Source: Arthrobacter alpinus (lineage in GTDB: Bacteria; Actinomycetota; Actinomycetes; Actinomycetales; Micrococcaceae). From it: a stretch of DNA of 64,000 nucleotides. The position numbers were made by a program, and so were the translations under genes. Under the pieces are notes generated by a model that ran no database searches, was not told the origin of the DNA, and saw only the letters and a list, made by a program, of their open reading frames with translations. This document shows, in pieces, positions 1 to 8,132 of this stretch. Each line of letters begins with the position of its first letter. The first letter of the stretch is position 1. The stretch covers positions 186,001 through 250,000 of the forward strand of contig NZ_CP012677.1 in NCBI RefSeq assembly GCF_001294625.1. The letters run 5' to 3'.

Positions 1-543
1 GATTTCCTCGAGCCCTTTACTTCTAAAATGGCGGCTATTGTCCCAGACGACCCCACCAATGCCTCCACTCGCTTTGGACCCTTGGCTTCTGAAGTTGCAG
101 TGGAAGGAGTTATTAGCCAAGTGGATGACGCAATCGCCAAGGGTGCAACGTTGTTGACAGGAGGAACGCGCCTCCAAGGCCCAGGCGCCTTCATGCACCC
201 TACTGTGCTGGCAGACGTTACTCCTGACATGCGTGCTTTTCACGAGGAGATTTTTGGCCCGGTGGCTGTAGTGTACAAAGTCAAGAATGCAGAGGAGGCC
301 ATCGCCTTAGCTAATGGTTCGGCCTACGGTCTCGGCGGATCGGTCTTTAGCGCCGACCCCGAAAAAGCAAAGCAGGTGGCGGATCGTCTCGACACAGGGA
401 TGGTCTGGATCAACAGCCCCACTGGAACCCAAGCGGACCTCCCTTTCGGTGGTGTCAAAGCTTCCGGTGTTGGCCGGGAACTGGCCAAGTACGGCATGAG
501 TGAATTCGTCAATAAGAAACTCATCCGTACTCCGCTTTCATAG
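1..543 (+). CDS. NAD(P)-dependent aldehyde dehydrogenase, C-terminal part (5' end outside window)
   Basis: Open from the first base, so this is the last 181 residues of a roughly 480-residue enzyme. The C-terminal landmarks of the aldehyde dehydrogenase superfamily are visible: EEIFGPV, the ALANGSAYGLGGSVF stretch, and the closing LPFGGVKASGVGRELAKYG. The last motif is most like succinate-semialdehyde dehydrogenase-type members that oxidise small semialdehydes to acids. The catalytic Cys and the Rossmann part lie upstream of the window. It ends at a strong palindromic terminator and faces the RraA-like gene. It may serve the adjacent cluster by oxidising an aldehyde made by the ThDP enzyme, but that link is inference from position only. 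Confidence 0.9.
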   Translation, partial: DFLEPFTSKMAAIVPDDPTNASTRFGPLASEVAVEGVISQVDDAIAKGATLLTGGTRLQGPGAFMHPTVLADVTPDMRAFHEEIFGPVAVVYKVKNAEEAIALANGSAYGLGGSVFSADPEKAKQVADRLDTGMVWINSPTGTQADLPFGGVKASGVGRELAKYGMSEFVNKKLIRTPLS

Positions 544-548
544 CCCCA

Positions 549-596
549 AAAAGCAGTAGCCCCGTTTCCCTCGAGGGAAACGGGGCTACTGCTTTT
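549..596. terminator. Bidirectional terminator, 48-bp perfect palindrome
   Basis: Two 24-base arms are exact reverse complements with no spacer; the inner part reads GTTTCCCTCGAGGGAAAC. It begins with an A-run and ends with a T-run, so it can form a hairpin followed by U residues on either strand. It lies between the convergent aldehyde dehydrogenase and RraA-like genes. Confidence 0.85.
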
Positions 597-607
597 GCCT
601 GCAACGC

Positions 608-1258
608 CTAACCCAGTGCCAAGATGTTCTCCAGTGGCTCGCCGCTCGCAATTCGCCCGAGAATGGCTGGCTCTGCAAGATCTGAGGCTTGTGCCTTGTC
701 GAGCACAGCGGCGGCTGTCGCTTTGCTCAGGACCACCACACCGTTGTCATCACCCATTATCAGATCACCAGGGTGCACTGTTGCGCCCCCGATGGTAATG
801 GGAACACCAAATACGCCGCGGCCTGAGTTGTGCCGCTTGGTGGTCAGGCAGGTGCTGCCCTGTGAGAAGACCGGTAGAACAGAACCGTCCTCCGCCGGTT
901 CGCGGAGCTCGGCCACATCGGTGACGGGGCCGTTGACCACAATTCCGGCGGCACCCTTCGACCTGGCAGCCGCAGCAGTGACTGCGCCTACCGGGGCATG
1001 GATAGTATCGCCGCCCATGTCCAGAACCAGCACTTCGCCTCGGCGCAACCGAACCAGAGCTTGATTGACCGCGATGGCGTCTGCATCGGGAATGAGAGCG
1101 GTGGAGGCGACCCCGAGCATCCTGCTGCCAGGGACAACAGTGGCAATCATTGGCGAGCAAAAACCATCTTCCAAAAAATGCCCTAACGTGGGCAGGCTGA
1201 GCGTCCCGAGCTGGTCCAATAAGTCTTGCTCTACCAAGTCCACAGATGGTTCAGTCAT
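608..1258 (-). CDS. RraA-like family protein (dimethylmenaquinone methyltransferase-like fold)
   Basis: The 216-residue product matches the RraA / 4-hydroxy-4-methyl-2-oxoglutarate aldolase family in length and motifs: GVASTAL near residue 50, DMGGDTIHAPVGAVTAAAA near 80-100, and IVVNGPVTDVAELRE near 105-120. The family includes metal-dependent aldolases/decarboxylases of oxo-acids and the RNase E inhibitor RraA. In this catabolic setting an enzyme acting on a keto-acid is more likely than an RNase regulator. It is the last gene of the run PucR - MFS - RidA - RraA and starts 3 bases after the RidA stop, so the two are probably co-translated. The substrate cannot be told from sequence. Confidence 0.85.
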   Translation of the reverse strand: MTEPSVDLVEQDLLDQLGTLSLPTLGHFLEDGFCSPMIATVVPGSRMLGVASTALIPDADAIAVNQALVRLRRGEVLVLDMGGDTIHAPVGAVTAAAARSKGAAGIVVNGPVTDVAELREPAEDGSVLPVFSQGSTCLTTKRHNSGRGVFGVPITIGGATVHPGDLIMGDDNGVVVLSKATAAAVLDKAQASDLAEPAILGRIASGEPLENILALG

Positions 1259-1261
1259 TCG

Positions 1262-1657
1262 CTACAGCTCCTTGACTGGTTCGATGAGTGCGGCAACGCA
1301 TTCGATTTCCAGGCTGACGCCCCACAGCGAGACACACGCTGAGGTTCGCGCCGGCTTGTGCGCTCCGAAAAACTCCTCATAGACGGAGTTGTACTCAGCC
1401 AGCTGCTCGATGTCCGTTAGGTAGGTGTTCACTTTAATAACATGCTCCAAGTCCGATCCGGCTTCTTCAAGAATGGCTTGAAGGTTTCGAATGGTCTGGC
1501 GCACTTGGTCCGAAAACTCCGCAGGCTGGTCAGTGAGGTCACTCCGGGCTGGGATTTGACCGGAAGTGAACACCAACCCGTTGGCTACCACGGCCTGGGA
1601 ATAAGGTCCCACGGGCGCGACATGGCCAGGTGCGGCGTGAATGCGCCGGATGCTCAT
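1262..1657 (-). CDS. RidA family protein (reactive enamine/imine deaminase)
   Basis: The 131-residue length and motifs are those of the RidA/YjgF/UK114 family: GPYSQAVV near residue 17, VIKVNTYLTDI near 85, and the KPARTS segment whose Arg anchors the substrate carboxylate. The LEIECVAAL tail carries the conserved Glu. Family members hydrolyse 2-aminoacrylate-type enamines to keto-acids. The start codon overlaps the transporter stop (1654-1656), showing translational coupling. Presence beside an M20 amidohydrolase and a keto-acid-type enzyme suggests catabolism of a nitrogenous compound that yields unstable imines; this is inference. Confidence 0.9.
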   Translation of the reverse strand: MSIRRIHAAPGHVAPVGPYSQAVVANGLVFTSGQIPARSDLTDQPAEFSDQVRQTIRNLQAILEEAGSDLEHVIKVNTYLTDIEQLAEYNSVYEEFFGAHKPARTSACVSLWGVSLEIECVAALIEPVKEL

Positions 1658-3009
1658 TTGGAGACCTCAACACTATCTGACGGGGCATCTTCGACTTCGT
1701 GGATATTTCCGTATCGGGTTTCAGTAAGGAGCAGAAGGGCCAGCAACGAGGCGACTGCCGCGCCCATGACGTACCAAGCGATGGATGAGCTCTGACCTGT
1801 CGCGGCAAGTAGAGCCACGGTGATAGCTGGTGTGGCAGCGGAGCCCAACAAGCCGGAGAGCATGTAGGCGATAGATAGGCCGGAGTAACGAACTTTGGAG
1901 CCGAACAGTTCAGCGAGGAACGTAGCAATGGGTCCGTAGTTGGCGGAGAACGCTAGCATCATCAGGCCATAGCCGAGGAACAATAATACGGGAGATCCAG
2001 TATCCATCATCCAGAAGAGGGGGAAAGCGAGCAAAGCCTCGGCGATCACGCCGGCAAAGATGATGGGCTTACGCCCCACCTTGTCTGACAACCTGCCAAA
2101 GAATGGAATGGCAAAGAAGGCCACGATGCAGGCGAACATGACTGCCCACAGCAGCAGTGTCTTTGAGTGGCCTAGCTCCTTGGTTCCGTAGTTGACGCCC
2201 GAAGCGACCAAGAGCGTGAAGGTGCTGCCGGTGGACAGCGTGGCGATGCCGCCAAGGACTACCTGGCGCCAGTATTTCTTCATCAGGACGGCAAACGGAA
2301 TTTTGGCTTTGGCGCCGGTTTGCTGGACCTTCTTGAAGGAGGGCGTTTCTTCGATGTGCAAACGGATGTAAATTCCTACTGCAACCAGAACTGCGGAGAG
2401 CAGGAAGGGGACGCGCCATCCCCAACTCAGCAGGCTTGCCTCATCGAGAGTACTGGCCACGATCAAAAACGCAATATTGGCCAGCAAGGTTCCGATTGGG
2501 ACACCGATCTGAACCATGGAACCAAAGAACCCGCGCCGATCCGCTGGAGCGTGCTCCACGGTCATCAGGACAGCACCACCCCATTCGCCACCCAGCGCGA
2601 GCCCTTGGCACAGTCGCAAGGTAAGCAGCAGTAGGGGCGCTGCGACACCAATGGTATTGAAGTCTGGAATCAAGCCAATTCCGAAGGTAGCAACACCCAT
2701 GCCGATCAGGGAGATCAACAGCATTGATTTGCGGCCCACCCGGTCTCCGAAATGACCGAAAATGATGGCGCCAACCATGCGGGCCACGTAGGCCGAGGCG
2801 AAAGTCATGAACGCCAGTATGGTGCCAATCGCGCCGTCGAGATCCGGGAAGAAAATCTTGTTGAATACGAGGGCTGATGCCGTTCCGAAAAGGAACAGGT
2901 CGTACCATTCAACAGTTGTGCCAATGACACTGGCAGTGGCAATTTTCCGCATTTTGCTGCGGTCCAGTTTTTCGGCTTCCGCAGTGATACGTGTTACGTC
3001 GGTTGTCAT
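1654..3009 (-). CDS. MFS transporter, metabolite:H+ symporter (MHS) type
   Basis: An integral membrane protein of about 451 residues with roughly 12 hydrophobic segments. It carries MHS signatures: TVEWYDLFLFGTAS in helix 1, FGHFGDRVGRKSML after helix 2 and GRLSDKVGRKPIIF after helix 8. MHS members import organic acids, betaines or amino-acid-like solutes with protons. I chose the ATG at 3009 because a GGAG box sits 5' of it and the protein then starts MTTDVTRIT; an upstream in-frame start at 3153 would add 48 atypical residues. It lies 179 bases downstream of the PucR gene and is coupled to the RidA gene, so it probably imports the substrate of this cluster. Confidence 0.88.
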   Translation of the reverse strand: MTTDVTRITAEAEKLDRSKMRKIATASVIGTTVEWYDLFLFGTASALVFNKIFFPDLDGAIGTILAFMTFASAYVARMVGAIIFGHFGDRVGRKSMLLISLIGMGVATFGIGLIPDFNTIGVAAPLLLLTLRLCQGLALGGEWGGAVLMTVEHAPADRRGFFGSMVQIGVPIGTLLANIAFLIVASTLDEASLLSWGWRVPFLLSAVLVAVGIYIRLHIEETPSFKKVQQTGAKAKIPFAVLMKKYWRQVVLGGIATLSTGSTFTLLVASGVNYGTKELGHSKTLLLWAVMFACIVAFFAIPFFGRLSDKVGRKPIIFAGVIAEALLAFPLFWMMDTGSPVLLFLGYGLMMLAFSANYGPIATFLAELFGSKVRYSGLSIAYMLSGLLGSAATPAITVALLAATGQSSSIAWYVMGAAVASLLALLLLTETRYGNIHEVEDAPSDSVEVSK

Positions 3010-3094
3010 GTGGGGCTCCAATGGTGATGATCCGGGGCGAGGAGAATAGGAAGGAGTAACTTCAACATCTTGTTCTACTATCCATTCGAGGTGC

Positions 3095-3105
3095 TGTGAG
3101 TCACA
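3095..3105. promoter_or_regulatory. Short palindrome TGTGAGTCACA in the transporter 5' region
   Basis: A perfect 11-bp palindrome (TGTGA, one base, TCACA) in the 179-bp gap between the PucR gene and the transporter. It could be an operator for the local PucR regulator. The arm spacing is too short for a CRP site. Short palindromes arise by chance, so this is only a candidate. Confidence 0.25.
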
Positions 3106-3188
3106 AGGCGGATCCGCACACGTTTGGGAGCCTGGGATTGGGCAGATGCACACTTACGATCCGTCATTACAGCAACAACGATGACTGA

Positions 3189-4376
3189 TTACGCCCAGGC
3201 AATAACGACGCGGGCTATTTCGGTGGGAACCGTCAGATCGATCCCGGTCACTTCTTTGAAACGTCGCAACCTGTTGAGGATGGTATTTCGGTGGCAGAAC
3301 AAGGTCTCTGCAGTGACCGCGACATTGCCGTTGAGTAAAAAGCAGGTCACCGTTTCCCTTAGCCGTTCAAGCTCTTCCACACGGCAGCTGCCTAACTGCA
3401 ACTCCAGGAGCGCCCTGAGGTCGACGCCAGTCTCGTCTAAGCGAGTTCTCGCAAGTCGCGCCCAGTGCTTGTCCACCGTTACGGGAGCGTGGTCAGTGGG
3501 TTTGGTCAGTTCCGAGAGAGCGGCGGCGACTCGTGCGGCGCTTGCCAACCCCATCAGGCCATCTGCAGAGACTGCAACCCCGCAGGGGATGGTTGCCACC
3601 CCAGTGGGTAGTGCATCTAGGGTACCGAATTTAAGTTCCGTGATAGGCCAGAATACGTAGGTGTAATCGGCAGACTCGTGAAGGAAGATTGGATTTGAGG
3701 GGGTGGGAAACGCGGCCAGTTTGCGGAGCTCTTCCGCCCGCTGCCCTTTGCCGGCAGCAATGGCGTATTGGGCGTCTACATTGACATCGAAGGCACGGGC
3801 AAACCGCTCCCGTGTCTCAACATGTCGACCCTGAGCGCTGAAAAGAGCCGAGATGAATTCCTGTTTTACCCCGGCTTCTTGCTGCGCCATAGCGACTCGT
3901 GTTGATAGATAGCTTGAATGGATCGCGGACGCATAGTCGTCGACCACGCGCCAAACATCCTCGGCTCGTGAAGCCATTAGAGATGCATCAGCGGGGGTGG
4001 ACAGGCGCAGGAGTGTGGACCAGATGATGGGAAAGTCTAGGCGCACTGCCGACATTAGGGCCTCGGCCGCCACTCCCTGGCGGGCGCGGCGCGCGCCCAA
4101 GCCGGTGGCGAACTCCACCATGCGTGGATAGTGTTCTTCACCGGCCATGGAATTGAGGATGAGACCGATAGATACGACCGCTGAATTTTCCAACTCTTCG
4201 ACAGCAAAGGAATCGCCCGAGTAACCTGCAATGGCCTGCACCCGCTCCACGAATAGCTTTTGCATGGCGGGGAGCCTGCCTTTGAGCTCTGTCACCAGGA
4301 GAACCCAGCGACCCTCGCTCGTCTCAGGTTCATCGAGCGATGGACGGAGCGGAACAGAAGGAATGTGCATAAGCAC
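3189..4376 (-). CDS. PucR/CdaR-type transcriptional regulator
   Basis: The 395-residue protein ends in the PucR-type helix-turn-helix: LFCHRNTILNRLRRF followed by TGIDL, with a final ARVVIAWA helix. This C-terminal domain is typical of regulators of purine, sugar-acid and amino-acid catabolism. The N-terminal half has no clear ligand-domain motif. The first possible start is GTG at 4374-4376; an ATG at 4368-4370 is equally plausible. It is divergent from the ThDP-enzyme gene and upstream of the transporter, so it is well placed to control both arms of the cluster. The ligand is unknown. Confidence 0.85.
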   Translation of the reverse strand: MLMHIPSVPLRPSLDEPETSEGRWVLLVTELKGRLPAMQKLFVERVQAIAGYSGDSFAVEELENSAVVSIGLILNSMAGEEHYPRMVEFATGLGARRARQGVAAEALMSAVRLDFPIIWSTLLRLSTPADASLMASRAEDVWRVVDDYASAIHSSYLSTRVAMAQQEAGVKQEFISALFSAQGRHVETRERFARAFDVNVDAQYAIAAGKGQRAEELRKLAAFPTPSNPIFLHESADYTYVFWPITELKFGTLDALPTGVATIPCGVAVSADGLMGLASAARVAAALSELTKPTDHAPVTVDKHWARLARTRLDETGVDLRALLELQLGSCRVEELERLRETVTCFLLNGNVAVTAETLFCHRNTILNRLRRFKEVTGIDLTVPTEIARVVIAWA

Positions 4377-4497
4377 AGCCTAGACGAGGAAAATCGTTGA
4401 GCCTGGCTAGTTCCCCCCACAACCACAACTGCCATCATGGGTAGTGGCGGTCCTCACGGACGCCACTATTGTGAAAACACTTGAAAGGTTGTCTGAC

Positions 4498-6150
4498 ATG
4501 AGCTCCTCCACTTTGGCACCAGAGCGGGCCGTCTCCGCAGGGCATCTCATCGTCGCCCAGCTCGAAGCGGCAGCCATTCCTCGGGTCTATGGTGTTCCGG
4601 GGGAGAGCTATCTCGACGTGCTTGATGGGCTCCATGAATCACCTATCACCACCGTTGTCACAAGGCACGAGGGCGGTGCCGGTTTCATGGCACTAGCGGA
4701 GGGAAGACTCACAGGGTTGCCGGGCATCGCCATGGTGACCCGCGGACCAGGCGCCGCCAACGCGTTCATCGCCGTTCACACCGCATACCAAGACGCCACC
4801 CCATTGATTCTCTTCGTCGGGTTGATCCCCGTAGCGGACCGAGGCCGCGAATCTTTCCAGGAATTCGATATCACCTCCTGGTTTGGAAGCACGGCCAAGA
4901 AGGTCCTGGTCCTGGACGATGCTGCCTCAGCGGCCTCGATGGTTGAGGATGCCATTCACACTGCAATGAGCGGCAGGATGGGCCCGGTGGTCATCGGACT
5001 GCCAGAAGATGTGCTGACCCACATGGTCCCCGGTGGCACCACTGTACCCATGCGCGCACGGGCCCAGAGTGGGCCGACGTCGACCGCGCTCGCCGAGCTG
5101 GGAGGCAAGCTGTCAGAGGCAAAAAAGCCACTGATCATCGTGGGTGGCGAAGGTTGGACGCAGGACTGCGGCACAGCGCTGGTATCTTGGGCCGCCAGCC
5201 ACGGAGTGCCAGTGGTCTCAGATTTCCGGGCCTACGACGCGGTGCCGCACGCGTTCCCGGGCGGCAACAGCTATGTTGGCAGCCTCGGCTACGCCCGAAG
5301 CGACGCGAACGCCCAGCGGCTAGACGAAGCAGATCTGCTCTTGTTCATCGGATGCCCCCGCGCAGACGTTCTCAGCGACGGGTTCACTCGTGGACTCACT
5401 GCAGAGACTGTAGTGGCAATGCCTGGAGACACTTTGGGGCACTTCGGTCGGATTGACCAACACATCGTGGCAGATGTCAGGACCTTCGCTAATGAACTCG
5501 CCGAGCTGGACTTGAAGATGGCAGTTCTGCCGGAATGGCTCAAGCGTGCACGCGAGGAATATGAAGCATACTCAACGCCTCACCTAGACGGCGGTTCCCA
5601 CGTAGACATGAGCGCTTGCATGACGGTCCTGCGCGAAGAGCTAGAAGCAGATGCGATCATCACCTACGGTGCGGGCAACCATGCCCTGTGGCCCGCGCGG
5701 TACCTCCAGCACACTGCGGCGCAGTCCTTGGTGGCCCCCCGAAATGGCGCCATGGGAGTCGGCATCCCTGCAGCCGTGGCGGCAAGCATGGTGTACCCAA
5801 ACCGCCAAGTAGTTTCCGTTGCCGGAGATGGCTGCTTCATGATGAACGGCCAAGAGATAGCAACGGCCATCGCCTACGGTGCGAAGTTTGTCGTGATCGT
5901 CGTCGACAACCAATGCTTCGCAACCATCCGAGAGCACCAAGAAAACCACTACCCCGGAAGGCCATCCGGTACGGGGCTCGTGAACCCGGACTTTTCCGCA
6001 CTAGCCCGGTCTTACGGCGGCTATGGGGAGCGGGTGGAGCGGACCGAGGATTTCCGCGGCGCGTTCCAGCGGGCGGTCCAAAGCGAACTACCCGCCATCC
6101 TGCACGTGTTGCAGGATCCACTAACCAGGTCCCCGAAAACATCAGATTAG
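4498..6150 (+). CDS. Thiamine-diphosphate-dependent enzyme (acetolactate synthase-like)
   Basis: About 550 residues with the three-domain layout of acetolactate synthase/decarboxylase-type ThDP enzymes. The N-terminal pyrimidine-binding domain has VYGVPGES and RHEGGAGFMA, where Glu58 is the cofactor-activating Glu. The middle domain includes KPLIIVGGEG. The C-terminal domain has the ThDP motif AGDGCFMM followed about 25 residues later by VVDNQCF. The retained Glu argues against glyoxylate carboligase, which has Val there. The ATG at 4498 is preferred (MSSSTLAPER); an earlier GTG at 4444 adds 18 unusual residues. It heads a two-gene run with the M20 hydrolase. Decarboxylation of a 2-keto acid to an aldehyde would fit the nearby aldehyde dehydrogenase, but the substrate is unknown. 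Confidence 0.88.
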   Translation: MSSSTLAPERAVSAGHLIVAQLEAAAIPRVYGVPGESYLDVLDGLHESPITTVVTRHEGGAGFMALAEGRLTGLPGIAMVTRGPGAANAFIAVHTAYQDATPLILFVGLIPVADRGRESFQEFDITSWFGSTAKKVLVLDDAASAASMVEDAIHTAMSGRMGPVVIGLPEDVLTHMVPGGTTVPMRARAQSGPTSTALAELGGKLSEAKKPLIIVGGEGWTQDCGTALVSWAASHGVPVVSDFRAYDAVPHAFPGGNSYVGSLGYARSDANAQRLDEADLLLFIGCPRADVLSDGFTRGLTAETVVAMPGDTLGHFGRIDQHIVADVRTFANELAELDLKMAVLPEWLKRAREEYEAYSTPHLDGGSHVDMSACMTVLREELEADAIITYGAGNHALWPARYLQHTAAQSLVAPRNGAMGVGIPAAVAASMVYPNRQVVSVAGDGCFMMNGQEIATAIAYGAKFVVIVVDNQCFATIREHQENHYPGRPSGTGLVNPDFSALARSYGGYGERVERTEDFRGAFQRAVQSELPAILHVLQDPLTRSPKTSD

Positions 6151-6198
6151 CCGTCTCGCTCCGCGGTAGCCTCCCCACACAATGCTTAAGGAACCCTC

Positions 6199-7470
6199 AT
6201 GTTGAAAACAATTCTCGAACCCAATCCAGGCAACTTCACAGGTGACGACGCCGATTTCATGGCAGACTTCGCCATGCTGTGCACCTTCGGTGCCACCACC
6301 AACGGAGGCGTTGACAGACTAGCCGCATCCGCCGCCGACGGCCAACAACGAACGTGGTTCACACAGCTGTTGACGGACCAAGGTTTCACCGTCGAATTTG
6401 ATCAGATCGGCAACCAATTCGGGACTTACGAACTGGTCCATGGTGCCCCTTACGTTCTCGTGGGTTCCCACCTAGACTCCCAGCCCACTGCCGGCCGGTA
6501 CGACGGCGCATACGGCGTACTTGCCGCTGCACACGCCGCTTTCCGCGTAGTTGCTGCCTATAAGAATTCCGGATCACTGCCGAAGTACAACATAGCCGTT
6601 GTCAACTGGTTTAACGAGGAAGGTTCACGCTTCAAACCCTCCATGATGGGCAGCTCCGTCTACACCAACAAGCTGGAACTCGATCAGACACTGTCGACGC
6701 AGGACCGCGACGGCGTGACGGTAGCCGAGGCGCTCGCAGCTATTGGATGCCTCGGTGTGGGGTCAGGGCCGCAGGCCGCGTGCTGTGCGGAAATCCACAT
6801 TGAGCAAGGCCGCAGCATGGAGCGTGGAGGGATCACCATCGGCATCGTCGACTCAAACTGGGCCGCCAATAAATACGAATTTATTGTCAATGGTGAGCAG
6901 GCACATACCGGATCCACTATCATCACCGACCGCAAAGATGCCCTGTTGGGCGCATCCATGCTGGTGGTAGCCGCTAGAGAGCTCGCCGATAGCTTCCCCG
7001 GCGTCCTCCATACTTCCGTGGGTCAACTAGATGTTTACCCCAACTCACCGGTGGTGGTTCCCTCACGAGTCACTTTGTTGTTAGACCTGCGCTCTGCGGA
7101 TGAAGACGTGCTAGCGCAAGCCGACCTCCAACTCCACGGGCACATTGAAAAGATCGAGAGGCTGGCCAATGTGACGATTGCTAAGGAGGCTTCGCACTGC
7201 TGGCCGGTGACACCTTACCAGCCAGCCGGCGTCGAACTAGCAGAGAAAGCCGCAGCCAACCTTGGACTTCCCCACCAGCGTGTAAAGACCTTGGCAGGCC
7301 ACGACTCCACCAATATGAAAGATATTGTCCCCACTGTCATGTTGTTCGTACCTTCAGTTGATGGCATCTCGCACAATGAGCATGAGTACACGCGTGATGA
7401 GGATATTGTCTCCGGCCTCCACATGCTCACAGATGTAGTGGGGCGCCTCGCGGAAGGTGAGCTGAATTAG
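6199..7470 (+). CDS. M20 family amidohydrolase (allantoate amidohydrolase / N-carbamoyl amino acid hydrolase type)
   Basis: The 423-residue protein has the metal ligands of the M20 hydantoinase/carbamoylase branch: GSHLDSQPTAGRYDGAYGVL (His and bridging Asp), NEEGSRF (Glu pair), EIHIEQG (His) and HDSTNM (His). Related enzymes remove carbamoyl or ureido groups with two divalent metals. A TAAGGA ribosome-binding site precedes the ATG at 6199. It follows the ThDP gene by 48 bases, so the two are likely co-transcribed. With RidA and PucR nearby the cluster points to breakdown of a ureido or amide compound; the exact substrate is not evident. Confidence 0.9.
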   Translation: MLKTILEPNPGNFTGDDADFMADFAMLCTFGATTNGGVDRLAASAADGQQRTWFTQLLTDQGFTVEFDQIGNQFGTYELVHGAPYVLVGSHLDSQPTAGRYDGAYGVLAAAHAAFRVVAAYKNSGSLPKYNIAVVNWFNEEGSRFKPSMMGSSVYTNKLELDQTLSTQDRDGVTVAEALAAIGCLGVGSGPQAACCAEIHIEQGRSMERGGITIGIVDSNWAANKYEFIVNGEQAHTGSTIITDRKDALLGASMLVVAARELADSFPGVLHTSVGQLDVYPNSPVVVPSRVTLLLDLRSADEDVLAQADLQLHGHIEKIERLANVTIAKEASHCWPVTPYQPAGVELAEKAAANLGLPHQRVKTLAGHDSTNMKDIVPTVMLFVPSVDGISHNEHEYTRDEDIVSGLHMLTDVVGRLAEGELN

Positions 7471-7499
7471 GCAGCGTATCTAGGATGGCTCAGCTCACC
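7456..7499 (+). terminator. Probable terminator after the M20 gene
   Basis: GGTGAGCTGA at 7456-7465 pairs with TCAGCTCACC at 7490-7499 across a 24-base loop. The left arm overlaps the end of the coding region. There is no strong U-tract. Confidence 0.45.
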
Positions 7500-7615
7500 T
7501 ACTTATGTATAAAGCCAATTGACGACCCTCGTTTTTCACTCTGCCATGGGTCTGCGGTTTCTGCGATTCGGAAAGCCAGGATGGGCTCTCACTGTCGCTT
7601 GTTGGCTGCACTCTC

Positions 7616-7644
7616 GTAGGGATGAACGCTGAGTTCATCCCTAC
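7616..7644. repeat. Perfect 12-bp inverted repeat with 5-base loop
   Basis: GTAGGGATGAAC and GTTCATCCCTAC flank GCTGA. It is a very stable hairpin in the 305-bp gap between the M20 gene and the ISAs1 remnant; nothing else was recognised in that gap. It could be a terminator for DNA entering from the right or part of a mobile-element end. Confidence 0.5.
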
Positions 7645-7775
7645 AAGGATGTCGTTGCGGCGAACTGGGGATGAATCATTGCTTTCACGGTCTTCGGAAC
7701 AATTTCTGGACTGTTGTTCTCGATATTTCTCTAACGGGCGACCCGATGTTAAGCCCAGGGCGGCTGAAAGGTCGT

Positions 7776-8018
7776 TTAGCTGGTAGTGATGCCTGCTAGC
7801 TTGAGTGCCCAGCTGGGGTGGTTGCGGGCTGCGCGAGTAGCTTTGGCGAGGTTGGTTTCGCCTTTGAGCTGGAGAATGGTGATCGCGATGTTCCTTAGAG
7901 ATCCCATAACTCGTGGTGCTTCATCGTTCCTGACCTGGGAGTGGTCTTCCCTCCGGGTCACGTTGCGCCGGTGGTGGAGCCCTTTTTCAATGGCCCAATG
8001 GCCGCGGATCCACGCCCC
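7776..8018 (-). pseudogene. ISAs1 family transposase, C-terminal remnant
   Basis: Translating the minus strand from 8018 gives AWIRGHWAIEKGLHHRRNVT followed by REDHSQVRNDEAPRVMGSLR. This is the end of ISAs1-family transposases, including the Glu region of the DDE site (RGHW-IE--LH) and the SQVR...PRVM-SLRN-AI block. An in-frame stop lies just upstream at 8019-8021 and the remaining two thirds of the gene are missing. It is a dead fragment next to the IS30 insertion. Confidence 0.75.
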
Positions 8019-8041
8019 CTATCTCTGAGCCGCCCCGGGAA

Positions 8042-8132
8042 TTATGCCGCCTTTTTATTGGTGGCGACGTCGTACATATCCCCGATCGTGCCGATCGAGG
8101 CCACAACAAGTTCAGGATCAGAGTGAGGTGTG
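8042..8132 (-). pseudogene. 3' part of an unidentified minus-strand reading frame interrupted by the IS30 element
   Basis: If the IS30 element and one copy of its GTG duplication are removed, a minus-strand frame reads without a stop from about 9433-9229 into 8132-8042. It ends in DPELVVASIGTIGDMYDVAT. I do not recognise the protein, and the upper part overlaps a dispersed repeat. It may be a real disrupted gene or a chance open frame. Confidence 0.25.

Noticed and set aside
4498..6150. ThDP enzyme as glyoxylate carboligase of an allantoin pathway
   Set aside because: Glyoxylate carboligase has Val in place of the cofactor-activating Glu, which is kept here (RHEGG), although an M20 enzyme and a PucR regulator are neighbours.
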